From contig NZ_LT629696.1 of the NCBI RefSeq assembly GCF_900100265.1, positions 620,001 through 684,000 on the forward strand: 64,000 nucleotides of DNA, read 5' to 3'. The DNA comes from Leifsonia sp. 466MF. Lineage in GTDB: Bacteria; Actinomycetota; Actinomycetes; Actinomycetales; Microbacteriaceae. The notes under the pieces are model-generated. The model did not search any database, was not told the origin of the DNA, and saw nothing but the letters and a program-made list of their open reading frames with translations. The position numbers and the translations under genes were made by a program. This document shows, piece after piece, positions 27,101 to 33,826 of this stretch (the first letter of the stretch is position 1; each line of letters starts with the position of its first letter).

Positions 27101-28957
27101 GCCGATCCCGTCGCCCTTCCAGAACGGCAGACGGCCGGGTTCGCCGAACGCGGGGGTGACGAGGACGCGGTCGTGCGTGATTTCCTGGATGCGCCAGCTC
27201 GTCGAGCCGAGCGCGAACACGTCGCCCACCCGTGACTCGTAGACCATCTCCTCGTCGAGCTCGCCGACCCGGCTGGCCTTCTCGCCCACCATGTAGACGC
27301 CGAACATGCCGCGGTCGGGGATGGTCCCACCGCTCGTCACCGCCAGACGCTGGGCGCCCGGGCGGCCGGTGATGGCGCCGGTGTCGCGGTCCCAGACGAT
27401 GCGGGGCCGGAGCTCGGCGAACTCGTCCGACGGATACCGGCCGGCGAGCAGGTCGAGGGTCGCGTCGTAGGCGCTGCGGGGCAGCGTCGAGAACGGAGCG
27501 CTCCTCCGGACGGTGTCGAACCAGTCGTCGGCATCGATCGATTCGAGGGCCGCCGCGGCGACCGTCTGCTGGGCGAGGATGTCGAGCGGGTTCGCCGGCA
27601 CGGAGAGGGACTCGATCAGCCCGGCGGTCATCCGCTCCGTGGCGACGGCCGAGTGGATGAGATCGGCGCGGTGCTTCGGGAAGACGACGCCGCGCGAGAT
27701 CTCGCCGACCTGGTGTCCGGCACGGCCGACGCGCTGCAGTCCGCTGGCGACCGACGGGGGAGCCTCCACCTGGACGACTAGGTCGACGGCTCCCATGTCG
27801 ATGCCGAGTTCGAGGCTCGACGTGGCGACGACGCAGCGGAGGCGACCGGACTTCAGGTCGTCTTCGATGAGCGCCCGCTGCTCCTTGCTGACCGAGCCGT
27901 GGTGGGCACGTGCCAGCACGAGCGCCTCCGCATCGGCGACGGCCTGCGACCCGCGGGTCTGACCAGAGCCTCCCATCAGTTCCGCAGGCGCGCGGCTGGG
28001 CGCCTCGCCGGCCGTGCCGCCGAGGATCCTCTCCTCGTAGATCTCGTTCAGCCGGGCGGTCAGGCGTTCGGCGAGTCGGCGCGAGTTGGTGAAGACGATG
28101 GTGGAGCGGTTCTCGAGCACGCGGTCGACGATCGCCTCTTCCACGTGCGGCCAGATCGAACCGGCCTGGGGCGGAGAGCCGTCACCCGGGTTCTCGCTGG
28201 CGTACGTGGAGGTGCCGAGCTCGCTCATGTCCTCGACCGGGACCACCACGCGCAGATCGAAGCGTTTACCGGCCGGCGGCGCGACGACCTCCACGGGTGC
28301 GCTCCCTGCGAGGAACCGCGCGACTTCTTCCGGCGGTCGGACGGTCGCCGACAGCCCGATGCGCTGCGCCGGACGCTCCAGCAGCTGGTCGAGCCGCTCG
28401 AGCGACAGGGCCAGGTGCGCTCCGCGCTTGGTCGAGGCCACCGCGTGCACCTCGTCGACGATGACCGTTTCGACCGAGGTCAGCGTCTCACGCGCCTGCG
28501 AGGTGAGCATCAGGAACAGCGACTCGGGAGTCGTGATGAGGATGTCGGGCGGATTGCTCAGCAGAGCCCGCCGATCCGAGGCCGGTGTGTCGCCCGAACG
28601 CACCCCGACGCTGACGTGCGGTGGCTCGGCCCCCAATCGTTTGGCCGTCTGGGTCACGCCGACGAGCGGCGCGCGCAGGTTGCGCTCCACATCCACGCCC
28701 AAAGCCTTCAGCGGAGAGATGTAGAGGACGCGCGTACCGGGCTTCGCGTCGGCGGGACGCGGGTGGTTCGCGAGGCGGTCGATCGCCCAGAGGAAGGAGG
28801 CGAGCGTCTTGCCCGAACCGGTCGGCGCGATGACCAGCGCGTGCTTGCCGTGCGAGATAGCCTCCCAGGCGCCCTCCTGCGCGGCCGTGGGCGCGGCGAA
28901 GGCCCCCCGGAACCACTCCCGGGTCGCGGGGGAGAATCGATCCAGCACATCGGCCAT
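24191..28957 (-). CDS. lhr: Lhr-type large ATP-dependent DNA helicase
   Basis: The protein has 1,588 residues, normal for full-length Lhr. ATG 28957 has AGGA 7 nt upstream; a GTG at 28972 is less likely. Walker A 'APTGSGKT' is at 44-51, the box 'VIVDEVHAV' near 168, then 'GLSATVRPP', and motif VI 'QRVGRAGHQVG' near 415. A winged-helix and Lhr-specific C-terminal half follows, with an acidic low-complexity insert at about 985-1000. Lhr is a 3'-5' translocase in DNA repair. The pairing with nei2 supports that role. Confidence 0.95.
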   Translation of the reverse strand: MADVLDRFSPATREWFRGAFAAPTAAQEGAWEAISHGKHALVIAPTGSGKTLASFLWAIDRLANHPRPADAKPGTRVLYISPLKALGVDVERNLRAPLVGVTQTAKRLGAEPPHVSVGVRSGDTPASDRRALLSNPPDILITTPESLFLMLTSQARETLTSVETVIVDEVHAVASTKRGAHLALSLERLDQLLERPAQRIGLSATVRPPEEVARFLAGSAPVEVVAPPAGKRFDLRVVVPVEDMSELGTSTYASENPGDGSPPQAGSIWPHVEEAIVDRVLENRSTIVFTNSRRLAERLTARLNEIYEERILGGTAGEAPSRAPAELMGGSGQTRGSQAVADAEALVLARAHHGSVSKEQRALIEDDLKSGRLRCVVATSSLELGIDMGAVDLVVQVEAPPSVASGLQRVGRAGHQVGEISRGVVFPKHRADLIHSAVATERMTAGLIESLSVPANPLDILAQQTVAAAALESIDADDWFDTVRRSAPFSTLPRSAYDATLDLLAGRYPSDEFAELRPRIVWDRDTGAITGRPGAQRLAVTSGGTIPDRGMFGVYMVGEKASRVGELDEEMVYESRVGDVFALGSTSWRIQEITHDRVLVTPAFGEPGRLPFWKGDGIGRPAELGRAVGAFMREVSTASPADAELRCVEAGLDAWATNNLLSFLREQKEATGHVPTDKTLVVERFRDELGDWRVVLHSPFGMQVHSPWALAVQARVRERYGVDAGAMAADDGIVVRIPDTEAQPPGGELFVFEPQELDELVTAEVGGSALFASRFRESAARALLLPKYNPGKRSPLWQQRQKAAQLLDVARKYPSFPIILETIREVLQDVYDLTALTDVAKQIEQRSIRLVEASTETASPFARSLLFGYVAAFMYEGDSPLAERRAAALSLDAGLLAELLGRAELRELLDPTVIERVELQLQRLAPERRVRGVEGVADLLRLLGPLSVEEVAERLEAEGERAASARSAESDEAGRPGEGGEPGEGELAAPHADRETAAGHLATLVDTHRALAVTIAGAERFAAIEDASRLRDALGVPLPIGVPVAFIEPVDDPLGDLVSRFARTHGPFETVDIASRLGLGPAIVHDALRRLARDGRVVEGEFRPHAHGTEWSDAEVLRRLRRMSLAALRHEVEPVDTATFGRFLPEWQHVGSTLRGVDAVASVIEQLSGARIPASAWESLVLPSRVADYSPAMLDELTATGEVIWSGDGSLPGDDGWISLHLADSAPLTLAPPSDHEPDELQRGILDALGRGGGYFFRQLSDTLGVERGSAIDDSELVTALWDLVWAGCITNDTLAPLRTLTAGGSGAHKRPRQPTRARMYRGRVPTRSAMVTRMGPPTAAGRWSLLPERDVDSTVRAHGQAETLLDRYGVVTRGSVMNEGTPGGFALAYKVLSGFEETGRARRGYFIETLGGAQFANGATVDRLRSYARDHTQQRPYEAVALAATDPANPYGAALPWPAVPSESGTGHRPGRKAGALVVLVDGELTLYVERGGKSLLCFVAGAAGTAAAAPAAAGGSGTAGPEQPTEESGLVLAAAARALAALVTTRRVDKLAVETVNGGFILGSPVGDALSDAGFLATPRGLRLRA

Positions 28958-29020
28958 CCCTCCATCCTGCACCCGGCCACCGACACTGTCAGGGGCTCCG
29001 GCAAGACCTGTGGATAACGC

Positions 29021-29728
29021 TCAGCGAGGCAGATTCGTGCGGATGAACGACGAGATGTCGCCGAGTTCGAGCGGCGAGATGGCGTGCCCCATCCCCTCGT
29101 AGATGCGGGCATCGAGTGCGGAGTGCTCCGGAAGCCAGTCCGACGTCCGGTCGAGCGACGCCGCCGGGATCGCGTCGTCCAGCGTGCCGCGGCCCCAGAA
29201 GACGGGCACCTGCGCTTCGGCGAGCTCCGCGTCCCGCGGCTGATCGCCCTTCACGACGAACCCGGAGAGCTGCACCGCGTAGTCGAAACGTTCGGGAGCG
29301 AGGCGCAGCAGCTGGAGGGCCATCGCGCCGCCCTGCGAGAAGCCGAGGAGGCCGGTGGGCACGCGCGGCTGCTCGTCCAGCCAGTCGAGCACGGCGCGCG
29401 CGGCGGCGTCCGCGTTGCCCGCGAGCGGATCGCCGGGCACGTTCGTGAAGCGCGAGAACCAGGCGAAGCCGGCGCCCTCGGGGATCGGTGCGCGCAGCGA
29501 CGCGATCACCGGCTCCAGCGGCAGGTAGGCCGCGATGCCGAACAGGTCGGCCTCGTCGGAGGCGTACCCGTGCAGGAGGATGAGCAGCGGTCGCCCGGCG
29601 CGGTCGCGTTCCGAGGCGGACCACAGGACGGCGTCACGGTCGATGCGCAGGTCGGGAGCGGGAAACGGCACCCTCCATTGTGCGCTGGGAAGCGGAGTCG
29701 TCCACAGCCCCCGTCGGAGTGCCGTCAT
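29021..29728 (-). CDS. Alpha/beta hydrolase, phospholipase/carboxylesterase family
   Basis: The protein has 235 residues. The nucleophile elbow is 'GLLGFSQGGAMA' near 125-136, with serine in GxSxG; an oxyanion stretch 'ILLHGYASDEADLF' lies near 50; and the end holds an Asp ('TLDDAIP') and a His ('GMGHAIS') for the triad. It resembles YpfH/carboxylesterase 2 proteins that cut short acyl esters. The start is uncertain; a GTG near residue 20 is an alternative. The upstream Nudix-like gene is divergent. Confidence 0.88.
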   Translation of the reverse strand: MTALRRGLWTTPLPSAQWRVPFPAPDLRIDRDAVLWSASERDRAGRPLLILLHGYASDEADLFGIAAYLPLEPVIASLRAPIPEGAGFAWFSRFTNVPGDPLAGNADAAARAVLDWLDEQPRVPTGLLGFSQGGAMALQLLRLAPERFDYAVQLSGFVVKGDQPRDAELAEAQVPVFWGRGTLDDAIPAASLDRTSDWLPEHSALDARIYEGMGHAISPLELGDISSFIRTNLPR

Positions 29729-29773
29729 CCACAGATCGTCCTGGTTGCCGTAGGTGGTCGCCGATCTCGTCCG

Positions 29774-29779
29774 TAGGAT
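29774..29779 (+). promoter_or_regulatory. -10 element for a leaderless DUF4916 gene
   Basis: TAGGAT ends 6 nt before ATG 29786, and no ribosome site precedes the ATG. This spacing is typical of leaderless actinobacterial mRNAs. I could not place a clear -35. Confidence 0.45.
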
Positions 29780-29785
29780 TCATGC

Positions 29786-30367
29786 ATGAGCGTTCGCACC
29801 CCGGATCCGGACCCCACGCCCGACCCCCTGCCCGGCGACGGCCCGCAGCCGGGTCCGGCCTGGCTGTCGGACATCGAGCTGGAGCAGATCCGTCGCAGGC
29901 TCCCGCTGCTGTATGTGGAGGCCGTGCCCGTGCGGGTCGACGGCCTCGGGCAGGTGACGGAAGTCGGCATCCTGCTGCGCGCCAACGCCGTCGGGCAGAT
30001 CACCCGCACGCTCGTCTCCGGCCGCGTCATGTACGGCGAGACGCTGCGTGAGGCGCTGTTCCGTCACCTCGAGAAGGATCTCGGGCCGATGGCCTTCCCG
30101 CAGCTGCCGGCGAGCCCGGTGCCGTTCCAGGTGGCCGAGTACTTCCCGATGCCGGGCGTCTCGCACTACACCGACGAGCGACAGCACGCCGTGTCGCTCG
30201 CCTACGTCGTGCCGGTAACCGGCACGTGCGATCCGCGGCAGGATGCGCTGGAGCTGACGTGGATGACGCCGGAGGAAGCCGTCTCGCTGACGGTGTCCGA
30301 GGAGCTCGAAGGCGGCCGCGGTGCGCTCGTGAAGGCGGCCATGGCGTCGGTCGGCCGCATCGCCTGA
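29786..30367 (+). CDS. DUF4916 / Nudix-like protein
   Basis: The protein has 193 residues. A Pro/Asp-rich N-terminus (1-25) is followed by a Nudix-like fold. The segment 'GETLREALFRHLEKDLG' (near 85-101) resembles the Nudix box but keeps only part of the REUxEE pattern, so metal-dependent hydrolysis is uncertain. DUF4916 proteins are common and conserved in Actinobacteria. A fully active Nudix enzyme is possible but not supported by the box. Confidence 0.8.
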   Translation: MSVRTPDPDPTPDPLPGDGPQPGPAWLSDIELEQIRRRLPLLYVEAVPVRVDGLGQVTEVGILLRANAVGQITRTLVSGRVMYGETLREALFRHLEKDLGPMAFPQLPASPVPFQVAEYFPMPGVSHYTDERQHAVSLAYVVPVTGTCDPRQDALELTWMTPEEAVSLTVSEELEGGRGALVKAAMASVGRIA

Positions 30368-30409
30368 TCGGCGGCGGGTCCCGGCCCGAAGTGCCTCTTG
30401 CGTCAATCA

Positions 30410-30424
30410 GCTAATGGTATTAGC
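30410..30424. promoter_or_regulatory. Palindromic operator before the hydrolase-tetR pair
   Basis: GCTAAT-GGT-ATTAGC is a perfect 6-3-6 inverted repeat, AT-rich against a GC-rich background. It ends 3 nt before the hydrolase start, overlapping the likely -10. It is the probable binding site of the TetR protein encoded by the second gene. Confidence 0.65.
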
Positions 30425-30427
30425 TTT

Positions 30428-31294
30428 ATGGCTATGAATACTTCCATCGAGTCGCAGGTGCGCTACCTGGAGCGTCCGCAGGGACGCGTCAGCTTCACCG
30501 TCGAGGGCGCTGGCCCTCTCGTGGTCGCCGTGCCGGGCATGGGCGACCTCCGCTCCAGCTACAGCGAACTGGTCGCGCCGCTGGTCGCCGCCGGGTACCG
30601 CGTGGCCGTGACGGATCTCCGGGCGCACGGCGACTCGGATACCACCTTCACCGAGTTCGGCGACGTCGCCACCGCCCGGGACCTCATCGCCCTGATCGAG
30701 GAACTGGGCGGTCCCGCCGTCGTCCTCGGCAACTCGATGGGTGCGGCAGCCGCCGCGTGGGCTGCGGCAGAGCGTCCGGACCTCGTCTCCGGTCTCGTCC
30801 TGTACGGTCCGCTCCTCCGCGATCCGGCGATGGGCGGGTTCGCCACGGGCCTGCTGCACCTGCTGTACCGCGGGATGTTCGCCAAGCCGTGGGGCGCCGC
30901 CCTGTGGGCCGGGTACTACCGCCGGACGCTCAACCGCGGCCGCACCGCGCCGTGGCTGGGCGAGCACGTCGCGGCGATCCGTGCCTCCCTCTCCGAACCC
31001 GGTCGGCTGCGCAGCTTCCGCCGGCTCACGCTGCAGCTCACCCACTCGGTGGTGGAACCGCGGCTGGGTGACGTCCGTGCGCCGATGCTGGCGTTCGTCG
31101 GCGACCTCGATCCCGATTTCCGCGACGTCGCCGCCGAGTGCGCCTGGATGGAGTCGATCGGCGCCGAGGTCGTCCGGGTGCCCGAGGCGGGACACTACCC
31201 GCACGCCCAGCGTCCGGACGTCACGGTTCCTGGCACGCTCGACTTCCTCGCGGCGCGCCGCGCGGCGGACACCGCGTGGGCCGCGCGTGCCTAG
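30428..31294 (+). CDS. Alpha/beta hydrolase
   Basis: The protein has 288 residues. ATG 30428 (or ATG 30434) follows the palindrome with no ribosome site, so the mRNA may be leaderless. The nucleophile elbow 'VVLGNSMGAAAAAW' lies near 97-110, an acid 'FVGDLDPDF' near 222, and a histidine in 'EAGHYPHAQRP' near 256. These match the general hydrolase triad; no substrate can be told. It overlaps the following TetR gene by 8 bp and is probably regulated by it. Confidence 0.87.
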   Translation: MAMNTSIESQVRYLERPQGRVSFTVEGAGPLVVAVPGMGDLRSSYSELVAPLVAAGYRVAVTDLRAHGDSDTTFTEFGDVATARDLIALIEELGGPAVVLGNSMGAAAAAWAAAERPDLVSGLVLYGPLLRDPAMGGFATGLLHLLYRGMFAKPWGAALWAGYYRRTLNRGRTAPWLGEHVAAIRASLSEPGRLRSFRRLTLQLTHSVVEPRLGDVRAPMLAFVGDLDPDFRDVAAECAWMESIGAEVVRVPEAGHYPHAQRPDVTVPGTLDFLAARRAADTAWAARA

Positions 31295-31868
31295 GGCCGG
31301 ACTGACCCGCGAGGCGGTGGCGACTGTCGCCATCGACCTCGTGGACGACGGCGGGACCGCCGGCTTCGACCGCCTGACGCTGGCCGCCGTCGCCGGCCGG
31401 GCGGGCGTCGCCGTCCCGAGCCTGTACAAGCACGTGTCGTCGCTGGACGACCTCCGCCGCCTGGTCGCGACGGCCTCGGTGGCGGAGCTGACCCGGGTGC
31501 TCGCCGCCGCGACGATCGGCCGGGCCGGACCGGATGCGGTGCGTGCCGCGGCGGACGCCATTCGCGCGTTCGCCCACCGCCACCCGGGACGGTATGCGGC
31601 GACGCAGGTCGCGCCGAGCTCCGACCCCGCCGATGCGCAGCTCGTCGCTCGTGCTGACGAGACGCTGACGGTCCTCGCCGGGGTGATGCGCGGCTTCGGG
31701 TTGCCCGACGACGAACTGGTGGATGCGATCCGGATGCTGCGCAGTGCGGTTCACGGGTTCATCACCCTGGAACTGGGCGGAGGGTTCGGCCTGCCTGACG
31801 ACCTCGACCGCAGCTACGCCGTGCTGATCGACGGTGTGATCGCGGGAGTGGAGCGTCTGGCGGCCTAG
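31287..31868 (+). CDS. TetR-family regulator
   Basis: The protein has 193 residues. GTG 31287 overlaps the hydrolase stop. The helix-turn-helix covers about 10-50 ('LTLAAVAGRAGVAVPSLYKH'). The C-terminal 'AVHGFITLELGGGFGLPDDLDRSY', split here as 'AVHGFITLELGGGF' and 'LPDDLDRSYAVLIDG', matches the WHG-type TetR effector domain. It likely represses its own operon through the palindrome at 30410. Confidence 0.9.
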   Translation: MPRAGLTREAVATVAIDLVDDGGTAGFDRLTLAAVAGRAGVAVPSLYKHVSSLDDLRRLVATASVAELTRVLAAATIGRAGPDAVRAAADAIRAFAHRHPGRYAATQVAPSSDPADAQLVARADETLTVLAGVMRGFGLPDDELVDAIRMLRSAVHGFITLELGGGFGLPDDLDRSYAVLIDGVIAGVERLAA

Positions 31869-31896
31869 CCGGCACCTGGGGAGGTGGAGACGACAA

Positions 31897-31925
31897 ACGC
31901 GGGCGTTCCGTGGGAACGCCCGCGT
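31897..31925. terminator. Bidirectional hairpin terminator between tetR and DEAD helicase
   Basis: A perfect 13-bp GC stem (31897-31909 with 31913-31925) has a GTG loop. It sits in the 80-bp gap between two convergent genes. Confidence 0.75.
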
Positions 31926-31948
31926 CTGAGCGAGTGTGGAGCGGGGCG

Positions 31949-33568
31949 TCAGCCCTGCGCGCGGCGGGAGCCGTTGCCGCGACGCACCGAGGTGTCGCCG
32001 TGGCCCGCGGTCGCCCGCGGTGCTCCGCCGGAGCGCGAGGTGCCGGCCGACTGGGCGCCCGCGGGACGCTGCGAGCCGCCGCGACGGCGCGAGCCGCCGG
32101 CGGTCCCGCCACCCGCGGTGGAGCCGTGCGAGCCGGAGCCGTTGCCTGCGCCGCGACCCGAGCCGTTGCCTGCGCCCTGGCCGCCACGGCCGGAGCCTGC
32201 GCCGCGACCCGAACCGTTGCCTGCGCCCTGGCCACCACGGCCGGAGCCGTTTCCGGCAGCCTGCCCGCCACGACCGGAGCCGGAGGCCGAGCCGCCGCCC
32301 TGGCCGCCGGCGCGCCGGGCGCGCTTGCGCTGGGCGTTGGCACCCTGCGAGACACCGCCGCCGGTGCGCTCCTCGCGGAGCGACGGGGCGACGCGGGGCG
32401 CGACATCGCCGACGAGCGTGATGACGGCCGGCGAGGTCGCGGTGACGCGCTGCGGGGTCGCTGCGATGGCGGCCTTGCGGAGCAGCGTCTTCACGTCGGC
32501 TGCCTGGTTCGAGAGCATGACGGTGACGACGTCACCGGCGCTGCCCGCGCGAGCCGTGCGGCCGGAGCGGTGGAGGTACGCCTTGTGCTCCGCCGGCGGG
32601 TCGACGTGGACGACCAGCTCGACGTTGTCGACGTGCACGCCGCGGGCGGCGACGTCGGTGGCGACGAGCACCTTCACGTCACCCTCGCCGAAGGCGGCAA
32701 GGTTGCGGTCGCGGGCGCCCTGGGCGAGGTTGCCGTGCAGGTCGACGGCCGGGATTCCGGACGCGGTGAGCTGCTTGGCGAGCTTCTTCGCCTGGTGCTT
32801 GGTGCGGGTGAAGAGGATGCGGCGACCGGTGCCCGAGGCGAGCGCCTCCACCAGGTCCTTCTTCTCGTCCGGCGTCTCCACCTGGAGCACGTGGTGGGTC
32901 ATCGCCTCGACGGGGCTGTTCGCGTCGTCGACGGAGTGCAGGACGGGGGAGTGCAGGAAGCGCTTGACGAGCTTGTCCACACCGTTGTCCAGCGTGGCCG
33001 AGAACAGCAGGCGCTGGCCGTCGGTGGGCGTGGCCGTGAGGATGCGCGTGACCACCGGCAGGAAGCCGAGGTCGGCCATGTGGTCGGCCTCGTCGAGCAC
33101 GGTGATCTCGACGGCGTCGAGGTTCACGAATCCCTGCTTCATGAGGTCTTCGAGGCGTCCGGGGCAGGCGACGAGGATGTCGACGCCGGCCTTCAGCTCG
33201 GCGACCTGCTTGTTCTGCGAGACGCCGCCGAAGACGGTGGAGACGCGCAGCCCGTAAGCGTCGGCGAGCGGACGGAAGGTGGTCGCGATCTGGGTCGCCA
33301 GCTCGCGGGTCGGTGCGAGCACGAGGGCCAGCGGGCGTCCGGGGCGAGGGCGGCCGCCGGCGAGGACGGTGCCGAGGCGCGCGACGAGCGGCAGGGCGAA
33401 CGCGATGGTCTTGCCCGAGCCGGTCTTGCCGCGGCCCAGCACGTCCTTGCCCGCGAGGGCGTCGGGCAGCGTGTCGGCCTGGATCGGGAACGGGGTGGTC
33501 TTGCCGTCGGCCGTCAGGACGGCGACGAGCGGAGCGGGTACGCCGAGTTCGGCGAAGGAGAGAGTCAA
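31949..33568 (-). CDS. DEAD-box RNA helicase with RGG-type tail
   Basis: The protein has 539 residues. A TTG start at 33568 is chosen for AAAGG 7 nt upstream and because the family N-terminus ('LSFAELGVPAPL') begins there; the frame stays open further upstream but is not conserved-looking. Motifs: Q-motif region, 'GRGKTGSGKT' at 46-54, 'PTRELATQI', 'LDEADHMADLG', 'LFSATLD', and 'HRSGRTARAG'. From about 420 the tail is Gly/Arg/Ser-rich (RGG-like) and probably binds RNA. Such helicases act in RNA decay, ribosome assembly and cold response. The upstream 258-bp region (33569-33826) is shared with helD and shows no other gene. Confidence 0.93.
   Translation of the reverse strand: MTLSFAELGVPAPLVAVLTADGKTTPFPIQADTLPDALAGKDVLGRGKTGSGKTIAFALPLVARLGTVLAGGRPRPGRPLALVLAPTRELATQIATTFRPLADAYGLRVSTVFGGVSQNKQVAELKAGVDILVACPGRLEDLMKQGFVNLDAVEITVLDEADHMADLGFLPVVTRILTATPTDGQRLLFSATLDNGVDKLVKRFLHSPVLHSVDDANSPVEAMTHHVLQVETPDEKKDLVEALASGTGRRILFTRTKHQAKKLAKQLTASGIPAVDLHGNLAQGARDRNLAAFGEGDVKVLVATDVAARGVHVDNVELVVHVDPPAEHKAYLHRSGRTARAGSAGDVVTVMLSNQAADVKTLLRKAAIAATPQRVTATSPAVITLVGDVAPRVAPSLREERTGGGVSQGANAQRKRARRAGGQGGGSASGSGRGGQAAGNGSGRGGQGAGNGSGRGAGSGRGGQGAGNGSGRGAGNGSGSHGSTAGGGTAGGSRRRGGSQRPAGAQSAGTSRSGGAPRATAGHGDTSVRRGNGSRRAQG
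32151..32252 (-). repeat. 51-bp tandem repeat coding the RGG tail
   Basis: Two 51-bp units (from 32151 and from 32202) differ at a few bases and keep frame; each encodes about 17 residues of Gly-Arg-Ser-Asn tail. Partial copies flank them. Such repeats change length readily by slippage. Confidence 0.75.
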
Positions 33569-33826
33569 GGATGTGCCTTTCAGGCATCGACCCGGTCGGC
33601 AGTGGCGGACCGGGGTGAATGGCGAGCGCACCGAGCGGCGCGATCGTTCGCCGTATGAAGAGAAGCGTGGCGGGGACATGGCCCGGCGCGACGCGAAGCG
33701 TTCTACGACGCCGCGGGCAGAATCGTCGCCCGCTTCCTCCACCCTAGAGCATCCGGCCGTACGAGTGCTGAGAGCGCACTCGCATCCGGAGGTCGTAGAC
33801 TGTCGGCCCGGAAACGAGAGGTGGCC

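Noticed and set aside
33569..33826. Rifamycin-associated element before helD
   Set aside because: The consensus inverted repeat was looked for and is not present.
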